A stretch of DNA of 64,000 nucleotides from an uncultured Allobosea sp. (GTDB lineage Bacteria; Pseudomonadota; Alphaproteobacteria; Rhizobiales; Beijerinckiaceae). This document shows positions 40,745 through 49,167 of this stretch, in pieces. The position numbers and the translations under genes are program-made. The first letter of the stretch is position 1; the number at the start of each line of letters is the position of its first letter. The stretch is taken from positions 105,440-169,439 of the forward strand of contig NZ_CAMFJF010000005.1 in NCBI RefSeq assembly GCF_945956895.1, in the 5' to 3' direction. The notes beneath the pieces were generated by a model. That model was not told the origin of the DNA. It ran no database searches and saw only the letters and a list, made by a program, of their open reading frames with translations.

Positions 40745-41323
40745 TCACTGATACTGCGCCGCCCGCGCCAGAGCCGCCGCCGCCCGGCCGGCTGCTTCGA
40801 TATAGCCGGGATCGCGATGCACCAGCATGATGGAAAAAGCGCCGTCCATCAGCAGGATGACCTGGCGGGCCAGTTCGGCTGAGGATGGGATGCCGCCCGC
40901 AGTGCAAGCGTCGGCGAGCCAGGCCTCGAAGCTGGCCTTGTGACGCGCGCCGATCCTGACGGCCGGGTGCCCGGGCAGCGCGGCGAGTTCGGCGGCGGTC
41001 CGCAGAAAGCCGCAGCCCTTCCAGCGCGGATGGCGCGCCGAACGGGCGAGCTGAAGGAAGATCGCTTCGATCTTGTTCGGAAGCCCACCGTCGGCCTCGT
41101 CGAACCAGCGTGCCATGAGGGCAAGATTGGGCTGGTCGCGTGCGTCGAGATAGGCGGAGACGAGATCGTCCTTGCTCTCGAAATGATAGTAGAGCGTGCG
41201 CTTGGTCACCCCGGCCTTCGCTGCGACCGCATCGACGCTGACTGCGCGGATTCCCTCGTCATAAAAGAGCCGGCTGGCGGCGTCGACGATGCGCTTGCGG
41301 GTCGGGCTATCGGGCTTCTTCAT
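40745..41323 (-). CDS. TetR-family transcriptional repressor
   Basis: The 192-residue regulator has an N-terminal helix-turn-helix (about 10-55) with VDAVAAKAGVTKRTLYYHFESKDDLV. The C-terminal ligand domain has a mostly helical sequence. Its gene is divergent from the crotonase gene at 41406. An inverted repeat lies between them at 41331-41354, so it most likely represses both itself and the crotonase unit. I chose the ATG at 41323, which leaves the operator outside the coding sequence. Confidence 0.88.
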   Translation of the reverse strand: MKKPDSPTRKRIVDAASRLFYDEGIRAVSVDAVAAKAGVTKRTLYYHFESKDDLVSAYLDARDQPNLALMARWFDEADGGLPNKIEAIFLQLARSARHPRWKGCGFLRTAAELAALPGHPAVRIGARHKASFEAWLADACTAGGIPSSAELARQVILLMDGAFSIMLVHRDPGYIEAAGRAAAALARAAQYQ

Positions 41324-41330
41324 GAGCCTA

Positions 41331-41354
41331 TGTATACCGTATAGGTAGTATACA
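41331..41354. promoter_or_regulatory. Probable operator of the TetR regulator
   Basis: TGTATAC-N10-GTATACA is a perfect 7-base inverted repeat in the 82-base gap between the divergent tetR and crotonase genes. It is AT-rich in an otherwise GC-rich region. Confidence 0.7.
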
Positions 41355-41405
41355 CGATAGAGATAGGCGGACAGCCTCCGGCGGTCGATGACCCAGGAGG
41401 TTTTC

Positions 41406-42233
41406 ATGCCCGACCATGATCCCGTTCTCTTCGCCAGTGCCGGCGGAATCGCCACGCTGACGCTCAACCGGCCCGACAAGCTCAATGCGTTGAGCTACGG
41501 GTTGATCGACCGACTACTCACCCATCTCGATGCCATCGAGGACGACCCGGCCATTCGCGTCGTCATCCTGACGGGCGCCGGCGAACGCGCCTTTTCTGCC
41601 GGGGGAGATATTCCCGAGTTCTCGGCCAGCGTCGCTGCCAGCCCCGAAACGGCCGTGCGCGATTTCGTCCGGCGCGGCCAGCGGTTGACCGCCCGGCTGG
41701 AGGCGTTCTGCAAGCCGGTGATCGCCGCGGTGAACGGCCTCGCCTATGGCGGCGGCTGCGAGATCACCGAAGCCGTTCCGCTCGCCATCGCCAGTGAGCA
41801 GGCGATCTTCGCCAAGCCGGAGATCAATCTCGGCATGCCGCCGACTTTCGGCGGGACGCAGCGCCTGCCGCGGCTGGCCGGCCGCAAGCGCGCACTGGAG
41901 CTGCTGCTGACCGGCGATCCCTTCCCGGCCGCGCGGGCGCTGGAGCTGGGGCTCGTCAACCGTGTCGTCGCGCACAGTGACCTGCTACCGGCGGCGCATG
42001 AGCTGGCAGGGCGCATCATGCGGCATTCGCCATTGGCGGCGGCCGGCATCCTGACGGCCGTGACCCGCGGTATCAATGTCAGTATCGGCGAAGGGCTGTT
42101 GATCGAGAGCGAGCAGTTCGCGCGCATTGCTCCGACTGCGGCTCTGCGCGAGGGGCTAGATGCCTGGATGGCGCGCCGCGCGCCGCATTATGCGGGCTCA
42201 TGGTGGCGGAGCGCCGGACAGGGAGCGGCGTGA
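41406..42233 (+). CDS. Enoyl-CoA hydratase/isomerase (crotonase family)
   Basis: The 275-residue cytoplasmic crotonase-fold protein has the first oxyanion-hole segment AFSAGGDIPEF (about 60-70) and the second GLAYGGGCEITEAVPLAIA near 110. A glutamate is present in GGGCEIT and in KPEINLGMPPTFGGTQRL near 140, as in hydratases. It should act on an acyl-CoA thioester; the exact substrate is unknown. GGAGG lies six bases before the ATG. It shares a TGATG junction with the next gene. Confidence 0.87.
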   Translation: MPDHDPVLFASAGGIATLTLNRPDKLNALSYGLIDRLLTHLDAIEDDPAIRVVILTGAGERAFSAGGDIPEFSASVAASPETAVRDFVRRGQRLTARLEAFCKPVIAAVNGLAYGGGCEITEAVPLAIASEQAIFAKPEINLGMPPTFGGTQRLPRLAGRKRALELLLTGDPFPAARALELGLVNRVVAHSDLLPAAHELAGRIMRHSPLAAAGILTAVTRGINVSIGEGLLIESEQFARIAPTAALREGLDAWMARRAPHYAGSWWRSAGQGAA

Positions 42234-42655
42234 TGACGGACCATGCGATCTTCTCGCGCGAGCGCTTCGCCGCCTTTCGCGCGGCGGACAGGGCAGGGCC
42301 GGTGCAGATGCTCAACCTGATCCGCCTGCACGAGCAGGCACAATACCCCGACGGACGGGGCGGTTCGGGAGCCGAGGCCTTCGCTGCCTATGGCCGGATC
42401 AGCGAGCCGGTTCTGGCGCGGTTAGGCGGGCGCATCCTGTGGCGTGGTCGCTTCGAGCAGATGTTGATCGGGCCCGAGACGGAGCGTTGGGATGCCTGCT
42501 TCATCGCCGAATACCCAAGCGTCGATGCCTTTGCGGCGTTGTTTCGCGATCCTGTCTACCGCGAGGCAATGGAGCACCGGCTGGCGGCCGTGAAGGATTG
42601 CCGACTCGTTCGCTGCGGTGCGAGCGCGCCGGGCTCGCGCTTCTCCGACGCTTGA
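42233..42655 (+). CDS. DUF1330 family protein
   Basis: The 140-residue cytoplasmic protein resembles the DUF1330 fold (ferredoxin-like, dimeric). It has PVQMLNLIRLHEQA near 20-35, FAAYGRISEPVLARLGGRILWRG near 50-70 and the C-terminal DRPVYREA-like FRDPVYREAMEHR. The function of the family is unknown. Its start codon overlaps the crotonase stop (TGATG), so the two work together under the TetR operator. Confidence 0.82.
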   Translation: MTDHAIFSRERFAAFRAADRAGPVQMLNLIRLHEQAQYPDGRGGSGAEAFAAYGRISEPVLARLGGRILWRGRFEQMLIGPETERWDACFIAEYPSVDAFAALFRDPVYREAMEHRLAAVKDCRLVRCGASAPGSRFSDA

Positions 42656-42688
42656 AAGCTGAGGCTGGCGGCCACGAGGCCACCGGCC

Positions 42689-45232
42689 TCAGCCCATGGC
42701 CGCCTTTACCGTCTCGACGAGCTGCTTCATCGTGAACGGTTTGGGCAGGAAGTGGAATTCCTCGCCTTCCGGCAGGTTCTTCCGGAAGGCCTCCTCGGCA
42801 TAGCCGGAGACGAAGACGACCTTGGTGTTCGGGTTGCGCTTGCGCAATTCGCCGAGCAGCGTCGGGCCGTCCATTTCCGGCATCACCACGTCGGAGACGA
42901 CGAGGTCGATCTTGCCATCGTTCTGCAGGAAGAGGTCGAGCGCCTCGACGCCGGAGGCCGCCTCATGGACGGTGTAACCGCGCGAGACCAGCATGCGGGC
43001 ATTCAGCGCACGCACCGCGTCCTCGTCCTCGACCAGCAGGATGATTCCGGCGCCGGTATGGTCGGCAGCGAGCTTCTTCGGCGCTTCCTTGGCGGCGGCC
43101 TCGGCGGCGATCTCCTCCTGGCTCGGCACATGGCGCGGCAGGAAGATCTGGAAGGCCGTGCCCTTGCCGATGGTCGAGTCGACGAAGACATAACCGCCGG
43201 TCTGCTTGACGATGCCGTAGACCATGGAGAGGCCGAGACCGGTGCCCTTGCCGACCTCCTTGGTGGTGAAGAAGGGCTCGAAGATCTTGTCGAGATGCTC
43301 CTGCGGGATGCCGGTGCCGGTGTCCTCGACCTCCAGCAGCACATAGTCGTCCGCCGGCAGGGCTGCGTGGCCGAAGGAGGCGCAGTCCTCGCGGGTGACG
43401 TTGCGGGTGCGGACAGCGAGCTTGCCGCCGTCGGGCATCGCGTCGCGGGCATTGACGGCGAGATTGACGATGACCTGCTCGAGCTGGCCGAGATCGGCCT
43501 TGACCGGCCAGAGGTCGCGGCCCTGGCGGACGTCGAGCGTGACCTTGTCGGCGACGACGCGCTTCAGCATCAGCGAGAGATCGGAGAGCACCTCGCCGAG
43601 CTCCAGCACCTGCGGGCGCAGTGTCTGGCGGCGCGAGAAGGCGAGCAGCTGCCGCACCAGCGCCGCGGCGCGGTAGGCGTTCTGCTTGATCTGCATGATG
43701 TCCGGGAAGGACGGATCGGTCGGCCGGTGGCTGGCGAGCAGGAACTCGGAGGCGTTGATGATGACCTGCAGCACGTTGTTGAAATCGTGCGCGATGCCGC
43801 CGGCGAGCTGGCCGACGGCCTGCATCTTGCCGGCCTGGTCCATGTTGTCGCGCAGCTTGCGTTCGGCGGTGGTCTCCAGCGCGTAGACGATGGCGCGCTC
43901 GCCGTCGCCGCCCTCGGTGCCGGCAACGGGGGTGAGGTAGAGCTTGGCCGAGCGGCCGTCCTCGCCGGCGAGCGCGAGGTCGAGCGGAGCGCCGCCCGAG
44001 CGGCCGGCTACCACTTCGGCCAGCGCCTCGTCGAGCCCGGCACTGGCCGCGACGAGATCGTGGATGGTGCGGGGGCGCAGGCCTGCCGGGATCAGGCGGG
44101 CGAAGGCGGCGTTGGAATGCAGGATCGCACCGGTCTCGTCGACGGTCGCGATCGCCATCGGCGTCGAATGGAAGAAGCGGGCGAAGCGGACCTCGGCATC
44201 GCTGCCGCCATCGGCGCCGGCCTCGCCGGCCGTGCGGTTGAGGACGAGGGTGCGCGAGGGGCCGGCGCGGCCGTCCTGCCCGAAGGCGACCTGATGGTGC
44301 AGGCGCACGGGCAGGGGGGCGCCGTTGCGACGCTTCAGGTCGACATCGAGCACCTCGACGCGGACATCGCCGGGCTGGCCGCGGATCGCCTGGATCAAGG
44401 CGGCGGCAGAGGGCGTGCAGACATCGTCGAGATGCAGGCCACCCGAGCCGAAGCGGGCAAGGTCGAAATCGAGCCAGCCGGAGAGGGTGGCGTTGAGATA
44501 GGAGATCTCGCCATCGGCATCGATCGAGATGAAGCCGGCCGGCGCGTGGTCGAGATAGTCGATCGCGTGCTGGAGTTCCTGGAAGGCGTTCTCTTGCCGC
44601 TCGCGCTCGGGCGTGATGTCGGAGACCGACCAGAGCGTCGCGGTCTTGGCCTCGCGGCGGACGGGCGAAACGCGGACGCGGTACCAGCCGACCTCGCCGC
44701 GCCCGTTCAGCGCGGGTTCCAGTCGGACTTCCTCGACCAGGCGGCGGTGCTCGCGGGCGGCGGTAGCGAGCCGGTAGATCGCCTCGGAGACGTCGGCGCG
44801 ACCGGTTAGCAGGCGGCCGACGGGCTTGAGGTCGGTGGCGCCCGTCGCCCCTGCCAATGTCAGATAGGCCTCGTTGGCATAGACGATCTCGTTCTCGCTT
44901 TCGGTCACGACGATGCCGTCATCGGCGCGGTCGACGATCGCCTTGGTCAGGTCGTTGCGAGCGGCGCGGCCGGAAAACTGCACCAGCCCGATGGCGAAGG
45001 CGAAGAGGCCGAAGACGCCGACGACCGAGAGCAGGGCGAGCAGGCCGAGGATCAGCGGCTGCGCCCATTCATTGGCAAGGAAGCCGAGCGCGATCGCCGC
45101 GCCGACGAGCAGAGCCGCGACGAACAGGATGATCCCGATATGGCCGGGCTTGTCCGAGCGATCGATCGTATTGGTCGCCGTGCTTCCGCTCATTGCGGTC
45201 AAACCCGTTTCCTTGCTCGCCTCTGGAAGCAT
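42689..45232 (-). CDS. cckA: Hybrid sensor histidine kinase CckA
   Basis: The product has about 847 residues, with two membrane helices (about 30-55 and 58-82) and PAS-type sensor domains (about 95-200, 235-340 and 360-460). A HisKA/HATPase core follows with the phosphorylated histidine at about 482 (GGIAHDFNN). A C-terminal receiver domain has Asp781 in [29 protein letters not shown] near the end is the CckA hallmark. CckA sends phosphate through ChpT to CtrA and CpdR, linking cell cycle and motility. The ATG at 45232 has AGGA six bases upstream; the ATG at 45193 is an alternative. A family C repeat lies just upstream. Confidence 0.9.
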   Translation of the reverse strand: MLPEASKETGLTAMSGSTATNTIDRSDKPGHIGIILFVAALLVGAAIALGFLANEWAQPLILGLLALLSVVGVFGLFAFAIGLVQFSGRAARNDLTKAIVDRADDGIVVTESENEIVYANEAYLTLAGATGATDLKPVGRLLTGRADVSEAIYRLATAAREHRRLVEEVRLEPALNGRGEVGWYRVRVSPVRREAKTATLWSVSDITPERERQENAFQELQHAIDYLDHAPAGFISIDADGEISYLNATLSGWLDFDLARFGSGGLHLDDVCTPSAAALIQAIRGQPGDVRVEVLDVDLKRRNGAPLPVRLHHQVAFGQDGRAGPSRTLVLNRTAGEAGADGGSDAEVRFARFFHSTPMAIATVDETGAILHSNAAFARLIPAGLRPRTIHDLVAASAGLDEALAEVVAGRSGGAPLDLALAGEDGRSAKLYLTPVAGTEGGDGERAIVYALETTAERKLRDNMDQAGKMQAVGQLAGGIAHDFNNVLQVIINASEFLLASHRPTDPSFPDIMQIKQNAYRAAALVRQLLAFSRRQTLRPQVLELGEVLSDLSLMLKRVVADKVTLDVRQGRDLWPVKADLGQLEQVIVNLAVNARDAMPDGGKLAVRTRNVTREDCASFGHAALPADDYVLLEVEDTGTGIPQEHLDKIFEPFFTTKEVGKGTGLGLSMVYGIVKQTGGYVFVDSTIGKGTAFQIFLPRHVPSQEEIAAEAAAKEAPKKLAADHTGAGIILLVEDEDAVRALNARMLVSRGYTVHEAASGVEALDLFLQNDGKIDLVVSDVVMPEMDGPTLLGELRKRNPNTKVVFVSGYAEEAFRKNLPEGEEFHFLPKPFTMKQLVETVKAAMG

Positions 45233-45255
45233 GCCGCGTCCTGACTGGAACACGC

Positions 45256-45351
45256 CGTCATTCCGGACAAGCCGCGATAGCGGCGCCGATCCGGAATCCA
45301 TCGTAAGGCTCTGCGTTCTACGATGGATCCCGGGTCAAGCCCGGGATGACG
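45256..45351. repeat. Palindromic interspersed repeat, family C, copy 3
   Basis: It begins CGTCATTCCGGAC and ends CCCGGGATGACGG. It lies between cckA and flhB and covers part of the cckA leader. Confidence 0.88.
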
Positions 45352-45419
45352 GCGCGGTTCCGTCAACGCAACATGCCCGCGACCAGAGACAATTCCGTTT
45401 ATTCGCATCCGTCCCGGAG

Positions 45420-46487
45420 TTAGGCGCGCCGGCCCTTCAGGCGCAAGACGTATCCGATGACTTCGGCGACAGCCTGATAGTGTTCGACAGGAATTTCTTC
45501 GTCGATGTCGACAGTGGCATAGAGCGCACGCGCCAGCGGCGGATTTTCGACGATCGGCACGCGATGCTCGCCGGCGACCTCGCGGATCTTCAGGGCGAGC
45601 GCATCGACGCCCTTGGCGAGGCACAAGGGAGCCGCCATGCCGGGCTCGTATTGCAGGGCCACCGCGAAGTGGGTCGGGTTGGTAATGATCACGGTCGCCT
45701 TGGGCACTGCCGCCATCATGCGCTTGCGGACGCGCTGGGAGCGGATCTGACGCAGTTTGGCCTTGACCTCGGGATTGCCTTCCGAGTTCTTGAACTCGTC
45801 CTTCATCTCCTGCTTGGTCATCTTCTGACGCTGATACCAGGAGAAGCGCTGCCAGCCGAAATCGCCGATGGCGATGATGGCGAAGAGGGCAAGCACCGCG
45901 CCCATCAGCTGGATGGCGAGGGAGAGCGTCGCCGGCATCAGCGCCTCGACCCCCATCTGGGCGAAGCCTTCGAGCCGGTCGTGCTGCGCCCAGAGCGTGT
46001 ACCAGACGACGATGCCGATCAGCGCTGTCTTGGCGAGGCCCTTGGTGAAATTGACCCAGGCCTCCTTGCCGAAGAGCCGCTTGGCGCCGGCCATGGGCGA
46101 GATCCGGTTGAACTTCGGCATCAGCGGCTCGAAGGTCCAGAGCGGCTTGTGCTGGAGCAGGGCGCCGGCCAGGCCCGCGCAGAGGATGAAGGCGAAGGGC
46201 AGGCCGAGCGCCATGAAGCCGGTGAGCACGCCCCGTTGCGTGACCTGCATGAAGGAGGCGCCGTCCGACGGAACCTGGTGCGCGTTCATCAGGAAGGAGC
46301 GCAGCGACAGCATGGCCTCGCGCGCCGACCAGCCGGCAGCAACCATCAGGGCGAGCGTAAAGCCGCAGAGCACGAAGAAGGTCCCGATCTCCTGCGATTT
46401 GGGGACGTCGCCTTTCTCCGTGGCTTCGTCCAGTTTTCGCTGGGTCGGGTCTTCTGTTCTGTCTTCGTTTTCGGCTTCCTCGGACAT
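45420..46487 (-). CDS. flhB: Flagellar export protein FlhB
   Basis: The 355-residue inner-membrane component of the flagellar type III export gate has four hydrophobic segments (about 35-55, 90-112, 145-165 and 190-212). The C-terminal cytoplasmic domain carries the autocleavage site NPTH at 270-273, which switches export specificity from hook to filament proteins. It lies in the block fliE-fliQ-fliR-flhB and is followed in the same direction by cckA. Confidence 0.95.
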   Translation of the reverse strand: MSEEAENEDRTEDPTQRKLDEATEKGDVPKSQEIGTFFVLCGFTLALMVAAGWSAREAMLSLRSFLMNAHQVPSDGASFMQVTQRGVLTGFMALGLPFAFILCAGLAGALLQHKPLWTFEPLMPKFNRISPMAGAKRLFGKEAWVNFTKGLAKTALIGIVVWYTLWAQHDRLEGFAQMGVEALMPATLSLAIQLMGAVLALFAIIAIGDFGWQRFSWYQRQKMTKQEMKDEFKNSEGNPEVKAKLRQIRSQRVRKRMMAAVPKATVIITNPTHFAVALQYEPGMAAPLCLAKGVDALALKIREVAGEHRVPIVENPPLARALYATVDIDEEIPVEHYQAVAEVIGYVLRLKGRRA

Positions 46488-46497
46488 TGCGCTCCCC

Positions 46498-47253
46498 TCA
46501 GCCGGTGAACTGACGGAGGAAGGCGCCGAGGTCGTCGATGAAGACGCTCATCATCACACCGATCACGACGAGCAGGACGAGCATGCCGCCCATGATCGAG
46601 GCCGGGACGGCGAGGAAGAAGACCTGCAATTGCGGCATCATCCGCGCGAGCACGCCGAGGCCGAGATTGAACAGCAGGCCGAAGACGAGGAAGGGCGCTG
46701 AGATCTGGATCGCCAGGGCGAAGCCGCGCGCCGTCGAGCGGATCGCCAGCGCCATCGTGTCGGTGAGATCGACGGCACCGCCGGGCGGCAGCAGGCGATA
46801 GCTTTCATGGATCGCGGCGATGGCGATGTGGTGCAGGTCCGTGGTCAGGATCAGCGTGATGCCGAGCATCGTCAGGAAGTTGCCGATCGAGGGGTTCTGC
46901 ATGCCGCCGGTCGGATCGACCGTCATGGCGAAGCCGAGCCCCATGGTCTGGGCGACGAGCGTGCCGGCTGTCTGCAGGCAGGCCATGACCAGCCGGGCGC
47001 AGAGCCCGATGACGAGGCCGATCAGCAATTCGCCGACGAGGAGCGTGACGACGCCGGAGATGTCACCGGGCACGCGCAGCGAGGGGCGGGCGACGGGCAC
47101 GAGCATCAGCGCGATGAAGAAGGCGAGCGACAGCCGCGCCCGCGAGAAGATGAAGCGCTCGCCGATGCCGGGCATCAGCATGACGAGCGTACCGACCCGT
47201 GCGAAGACGAGCACGAAAAGGGCGCTGATCTCGGGCAGGATCGCGATCTGCAT
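46498..47253 (-). CDS. fliR: Flagellar export protein FliR
   Basis: The 251-residue integral membrane protein of the export gate has about six hydrophobic helices. VFARVGTLVMLMPGIGERFIFSR near residues 18-40 and GLGFAMTVDPTGGMQNPSIGNFL near 90-112 are family signatures. An ATG at 47334 overlaps the fliQ stop but would add about 27 residues that read like repeat-derived sequence. I therefore use MQIAILPE at 47253. It is followed by flhB after ten bases. Confidence 0.88.
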   Translation of the reverse strand: MQIAILPEISALFVLVFARVGTLVMLMPGIGERFIFSRARLSLAFFIALMLVPVARPSLRVPGDISGVVTLLVGELLIGLVIGLCARLVMACLQTAGTLVAQTMGLGFAMTVDPTGGMQNPSIGNFLTMLGITLILTTDLHHIAIAAIHESYRLLPPGGAVDLTDTMALAIRSTARGFALAIQISAPFLVFGLLFNLGLGVLARMMPQLQVFFLAVPASIMGGMLVLLVVIGVMMSVFIDDLGAFLRQFTG

Positions 47254-47330
47254 CGTGCCGCGGGCACCTTCACGCCAAGGTGGGAGCCGCGGTGCCGTGC
47301 CGGCGAAAGCCGGCAGCAGGCGCGACAGGC

Positions 47331-47597
47331 TCATCCGCCCGTGGCGATTCGGGCGGCGACTCGCCCCATATAACCCGCCAGCGCGTCTCCCATGAACGGA
47401 AGAAACAGCAGCAGCGCGGCGAAGACGGCGACGATCTTCGGCACGAAGACCAGCGTCTGCTCCTGGATCTGGGTCAGCGCCTGGATCAGCGAGACGACGA
47501 GGCCGACCGCGAGTGCGATCACCATCAGCGGGCCGCCGACCTTGAGGAAGACGACGATGCCGTCGCGGGCGATGTCGAGAATGGCTCCGGAAGTCAT
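47331..47597 (-). CDS. fliQ: Flagellar export protein FliQ
   Basis: This 88-residue protein has two transmembrane helices (about 15-40 and 52-75). The typical sequence GGPLMVIALAVGLVVSLIQALTQIQEQTLVFVPKI is the family core. It forms part of the FliPQR export gate. It lies after fliE and before fliR. A palindromic repeat separates it from fliE. Confidence 0.93.
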   Translation of the reverse strand: MTSGAILDIARDGIVVFLKVGGPLMVIALAVGLVVSLIQALTQIQEQTLVFVPKIVAVFAALLLFLPFMGDALAGYMGRVAARIATGG

Positions 47598-47630
47598 TGT
47601 ATTCGTCCTGCTCGTACAACCGTTTGTCGA

Positions 47631-47736
47631 GCCCTCATCCTGAGGAGCGGGCGAAGCCCGCGTCTCGAAGGATGCTCCAGCGTGCTCTGGAACATCCTTC
47701 GAGACGCCGCTTACGCGGCTCCTCAGGATGAGGGCT
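47631..47736. repeat. Palindromic interspersed repeat, family D, copy 1
   Basis: It starts GCCCTCATCCTGAGGAG and ends CTCCTCAGGATGAGGGC. It contains TCTCGAAGGATG and CATCCTTCGAGA as inner arms. The second copy is at 55394-55510. It sits between fliQ and fliE, within the flagellar operon. Confidence 0.88.
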
Positions 47737-47747
47737 GCGGATGGGGA

Positions 47748-48071
47748 TCAGACCGGCATCCGCATGATTTCCTCATAGGCCGCGATGACACGGTCGCGCA
47801 CGGCGACCAGGGTCTCGATCGCGGCCTCGCTCTCGGCCACCGCCGTCACGACATTGACGATGTCGGCCCGGCCGCCCGCGACGCTCGCCGTCTGGGCATC
47901 GGCCTGGCGCCCGGCATTGGCGGTGGCGTCGAGCGCCTTGCCGAGCAGAGCGGAAAAGTCCGGCCCGCCCGCTTCCGCTGCGCCCGTGGCGAGCGGCTTG
48001 CGCATCAGATTGCCGGCCCCCATCCCCTGGATGGAGGCGTAGGCGCCAGCGGCGAAACCCGGAGTGGCCAT
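47748..48071 (-). CDS. fliE: Flagellar hook-basal body protein FliE
   Basis: The 107-residue protein links the MS ring to the rod. The C-terminal part (VVTAVAESEAAIETLVAVRDRVIAAYEEIMRMPV) is the conserved FliE helix pair. It follows flgC by about 47 bases on the same strand. Confidence 0.9.
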   Translation of the reverse strand: MATPGFAAGAYASIQGMGAGNLMRKPLATGAAEAGGPDFSALLGKALDATANAGRQADAQTASVAGGRADIVNVVTAVAESEAAIETLVAVRDRVIAAYEEIMRMPV

Positions 48072-48118
48072 GTCGGTCTAGTCCCCTTCTGGAGCGCTTG
48101 CTTTCAGAGTCCCGCGCG

Positions 48119-48529
48119 TCAGGCGCGCAGGATGTCGATGGTGCGCTGGATCATCCGGCGCGTCGAAGAGATCAGGTTGAGATTGGCTTCGTAGCTGCGC
48201 TGGGCCTCGCGCATGTCGACCATCTCGACCAGGGAATTGACGTTCGGCATCTGCACGTCGCCCTTGGCGTCGGCGGCCGGATTGCCGGGCTCGTGCTTGA
48301 CCTTGAAGGCGCTCGGATCGCGCTGGACCTTGCCGAGCGCGACGAGCTGGGCGTCGAGCGTGCGGTCGAAATGGCGCTGGAAGGTCGGGACCTTGCGACG
48401 ATAGGGCTCGGCGCCGGCGCGCTCCGGGCCGGAATCGGCGTTGGCGATGTTCTCGGAGATGATGCGCATGCGCCCGGACTGGCTGCGCAGGCCGGAGGCG
48501 GCGACGGCGATGCTCTTGATCAGGTCCAT
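48119..48529 (-). CDS. flgC: Flagellar basal-body rod protein FlgC
   Basis: The 136-residue rod subunit has the flagellar rod motif near its N-terminus (MDLIKSIAVAASGLRSQSGRMRIISENIANADS). The C-terminal NSLVEMVDMREAQRSYEANLNLISSTRRM is the partner helix. It follows flgB by 17 bases. The start is fixed by the family N-terminus. Confidence 0.94.
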   Translation of the reverse strand: MDLIKSIAVAASGLRSQSGRMRIISENIANADSGPERAGAEPYRRKVPTFQRHFDRTLDAQLVALGKVQRDPSAFKVKHEPGNPAADAKGDVQMPNVNSLVEMVDMREAQRSYEANLNLISSTRRMIQRTIDILRA

Positions 48530-48546
48530 GATCAGCGCCCCTTCTT

Positions 48547-48948
48547 TTAGCGACCTTTGCCGATCGCGATCTTCATCAGGCCGAGGCCTTTGCTGTAGAG
48601 CGAGGCGGCGAGCTGATAGTCGGACTGGTTCTGCGCGACCTTGAGCATCTCGTCCTCGAGATTCACCGCATTGCCGTTGGGCGTAGTCTCGAAGCGCGGG
48701 GCGCCGGTGCCGTCGAAGCCGCCATTGGCGTTCGTCAGGCTCATATGACCGGCATTGGTCTGGGCGATCGCGACGCGAGCGCGGGCCGGATCGACGCTCG
48801 GCGGCTTCAGGTCGACCGGTCGGAAGCGGGGACTGTCGGCATTGGCGACGTTCTCGGCGAGGATCTTCTGGCGCGACTGCTGGTACTGCATGCGCAATTT
48901 CAGCGCCTGCATCAGGCCGCCGCCGACGCCCAAGCCGTCGTTTGCCAT
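48547..48948 (-). CDS. flgB: Flagellar basal-body rod protein FlgB
   Basis: This 133-residue rod subunit has the rod motif QQSRQKILAENVANADSPRFRPVDL near residues 24-48. It ends with NQSDYQLAASLYSKGLGLMKIAIGKGR, which is typical. It is the first gene of the minus-strand unit flgB-flgC-fliE-fliQ-fliR-flhB. It starts 68 bases from a perfect CtrA-type box. Confidence 0.94.
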   Translation of the reverse strand: MANDGLGVGGGLMQALKLRMQYQQSRQKILAENVANADSPRFRPVDLKPPSVDPARARVAIAQTNAGHMSLTNANGGFDGTGAPRFETTPNGNAVNLEDEMLKVAQNQSDYQLAASLYSKGLGLMKIAIGKGR

Positions 48949-49015
48949 GGCTCCTGCTCCCCGTCTTCGCCGCCGGCGATGCCGGACTACTGGGCAAATC
49001 CTGCCGGGTGCATGG

Positions 49016-49030
49016 TTAACATCCGGTTAA
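49016..49030. promoter_or_regulatory. CtrA binding site between flgB and fliO
   Basis: A perfect TTAA-N7-TTAA lies in the divergent gap between flgB and fliO. Another TTAACC half-site follows at 49053-49058. It could serve both operons. Confidence 0.7.
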
Positions 49031-49167
49031 AGGGGCGAGTTTCATGGGTGTGGTTAACCACGCGTTCACCATGTTTCCCGATAGCCAAAGCGTTATGCTA
49101 TACGCAAGGTGTTGAACCATGGACGGGATTTAGCGGCCGTCCGGGGCCGTTGCGTAAGAGGCAAACC

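Noticed and set aside
42752..44809. Long open frame on the plus strand opposite cckA
   Set aside because: Its translation is low-complexity and it mirrors the third-codon-position GC of cckA. No ribosome binding site or domain is visible.
47254..47334. Upstream start for fliR overlapping the fliQ stop
   Set aside because: The extra residues read like a translated palindromic repeat and are unlike the FliR N-terminus, although the ATGA overlap is tempting.
48949..49015. Sigma-54-like GG/GC pair upstream of flgB
   Set aside because: The GG-GC spacing is two bases too short, so it is not a sigma-54 promoter.
48745..49167. Upstream extension of fliO across flgB
   Set aside because: The extension is antisense to flgB and its promoter. 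The FliO domain begins only after the TTG at 49168, which has its own ribosome binding site.
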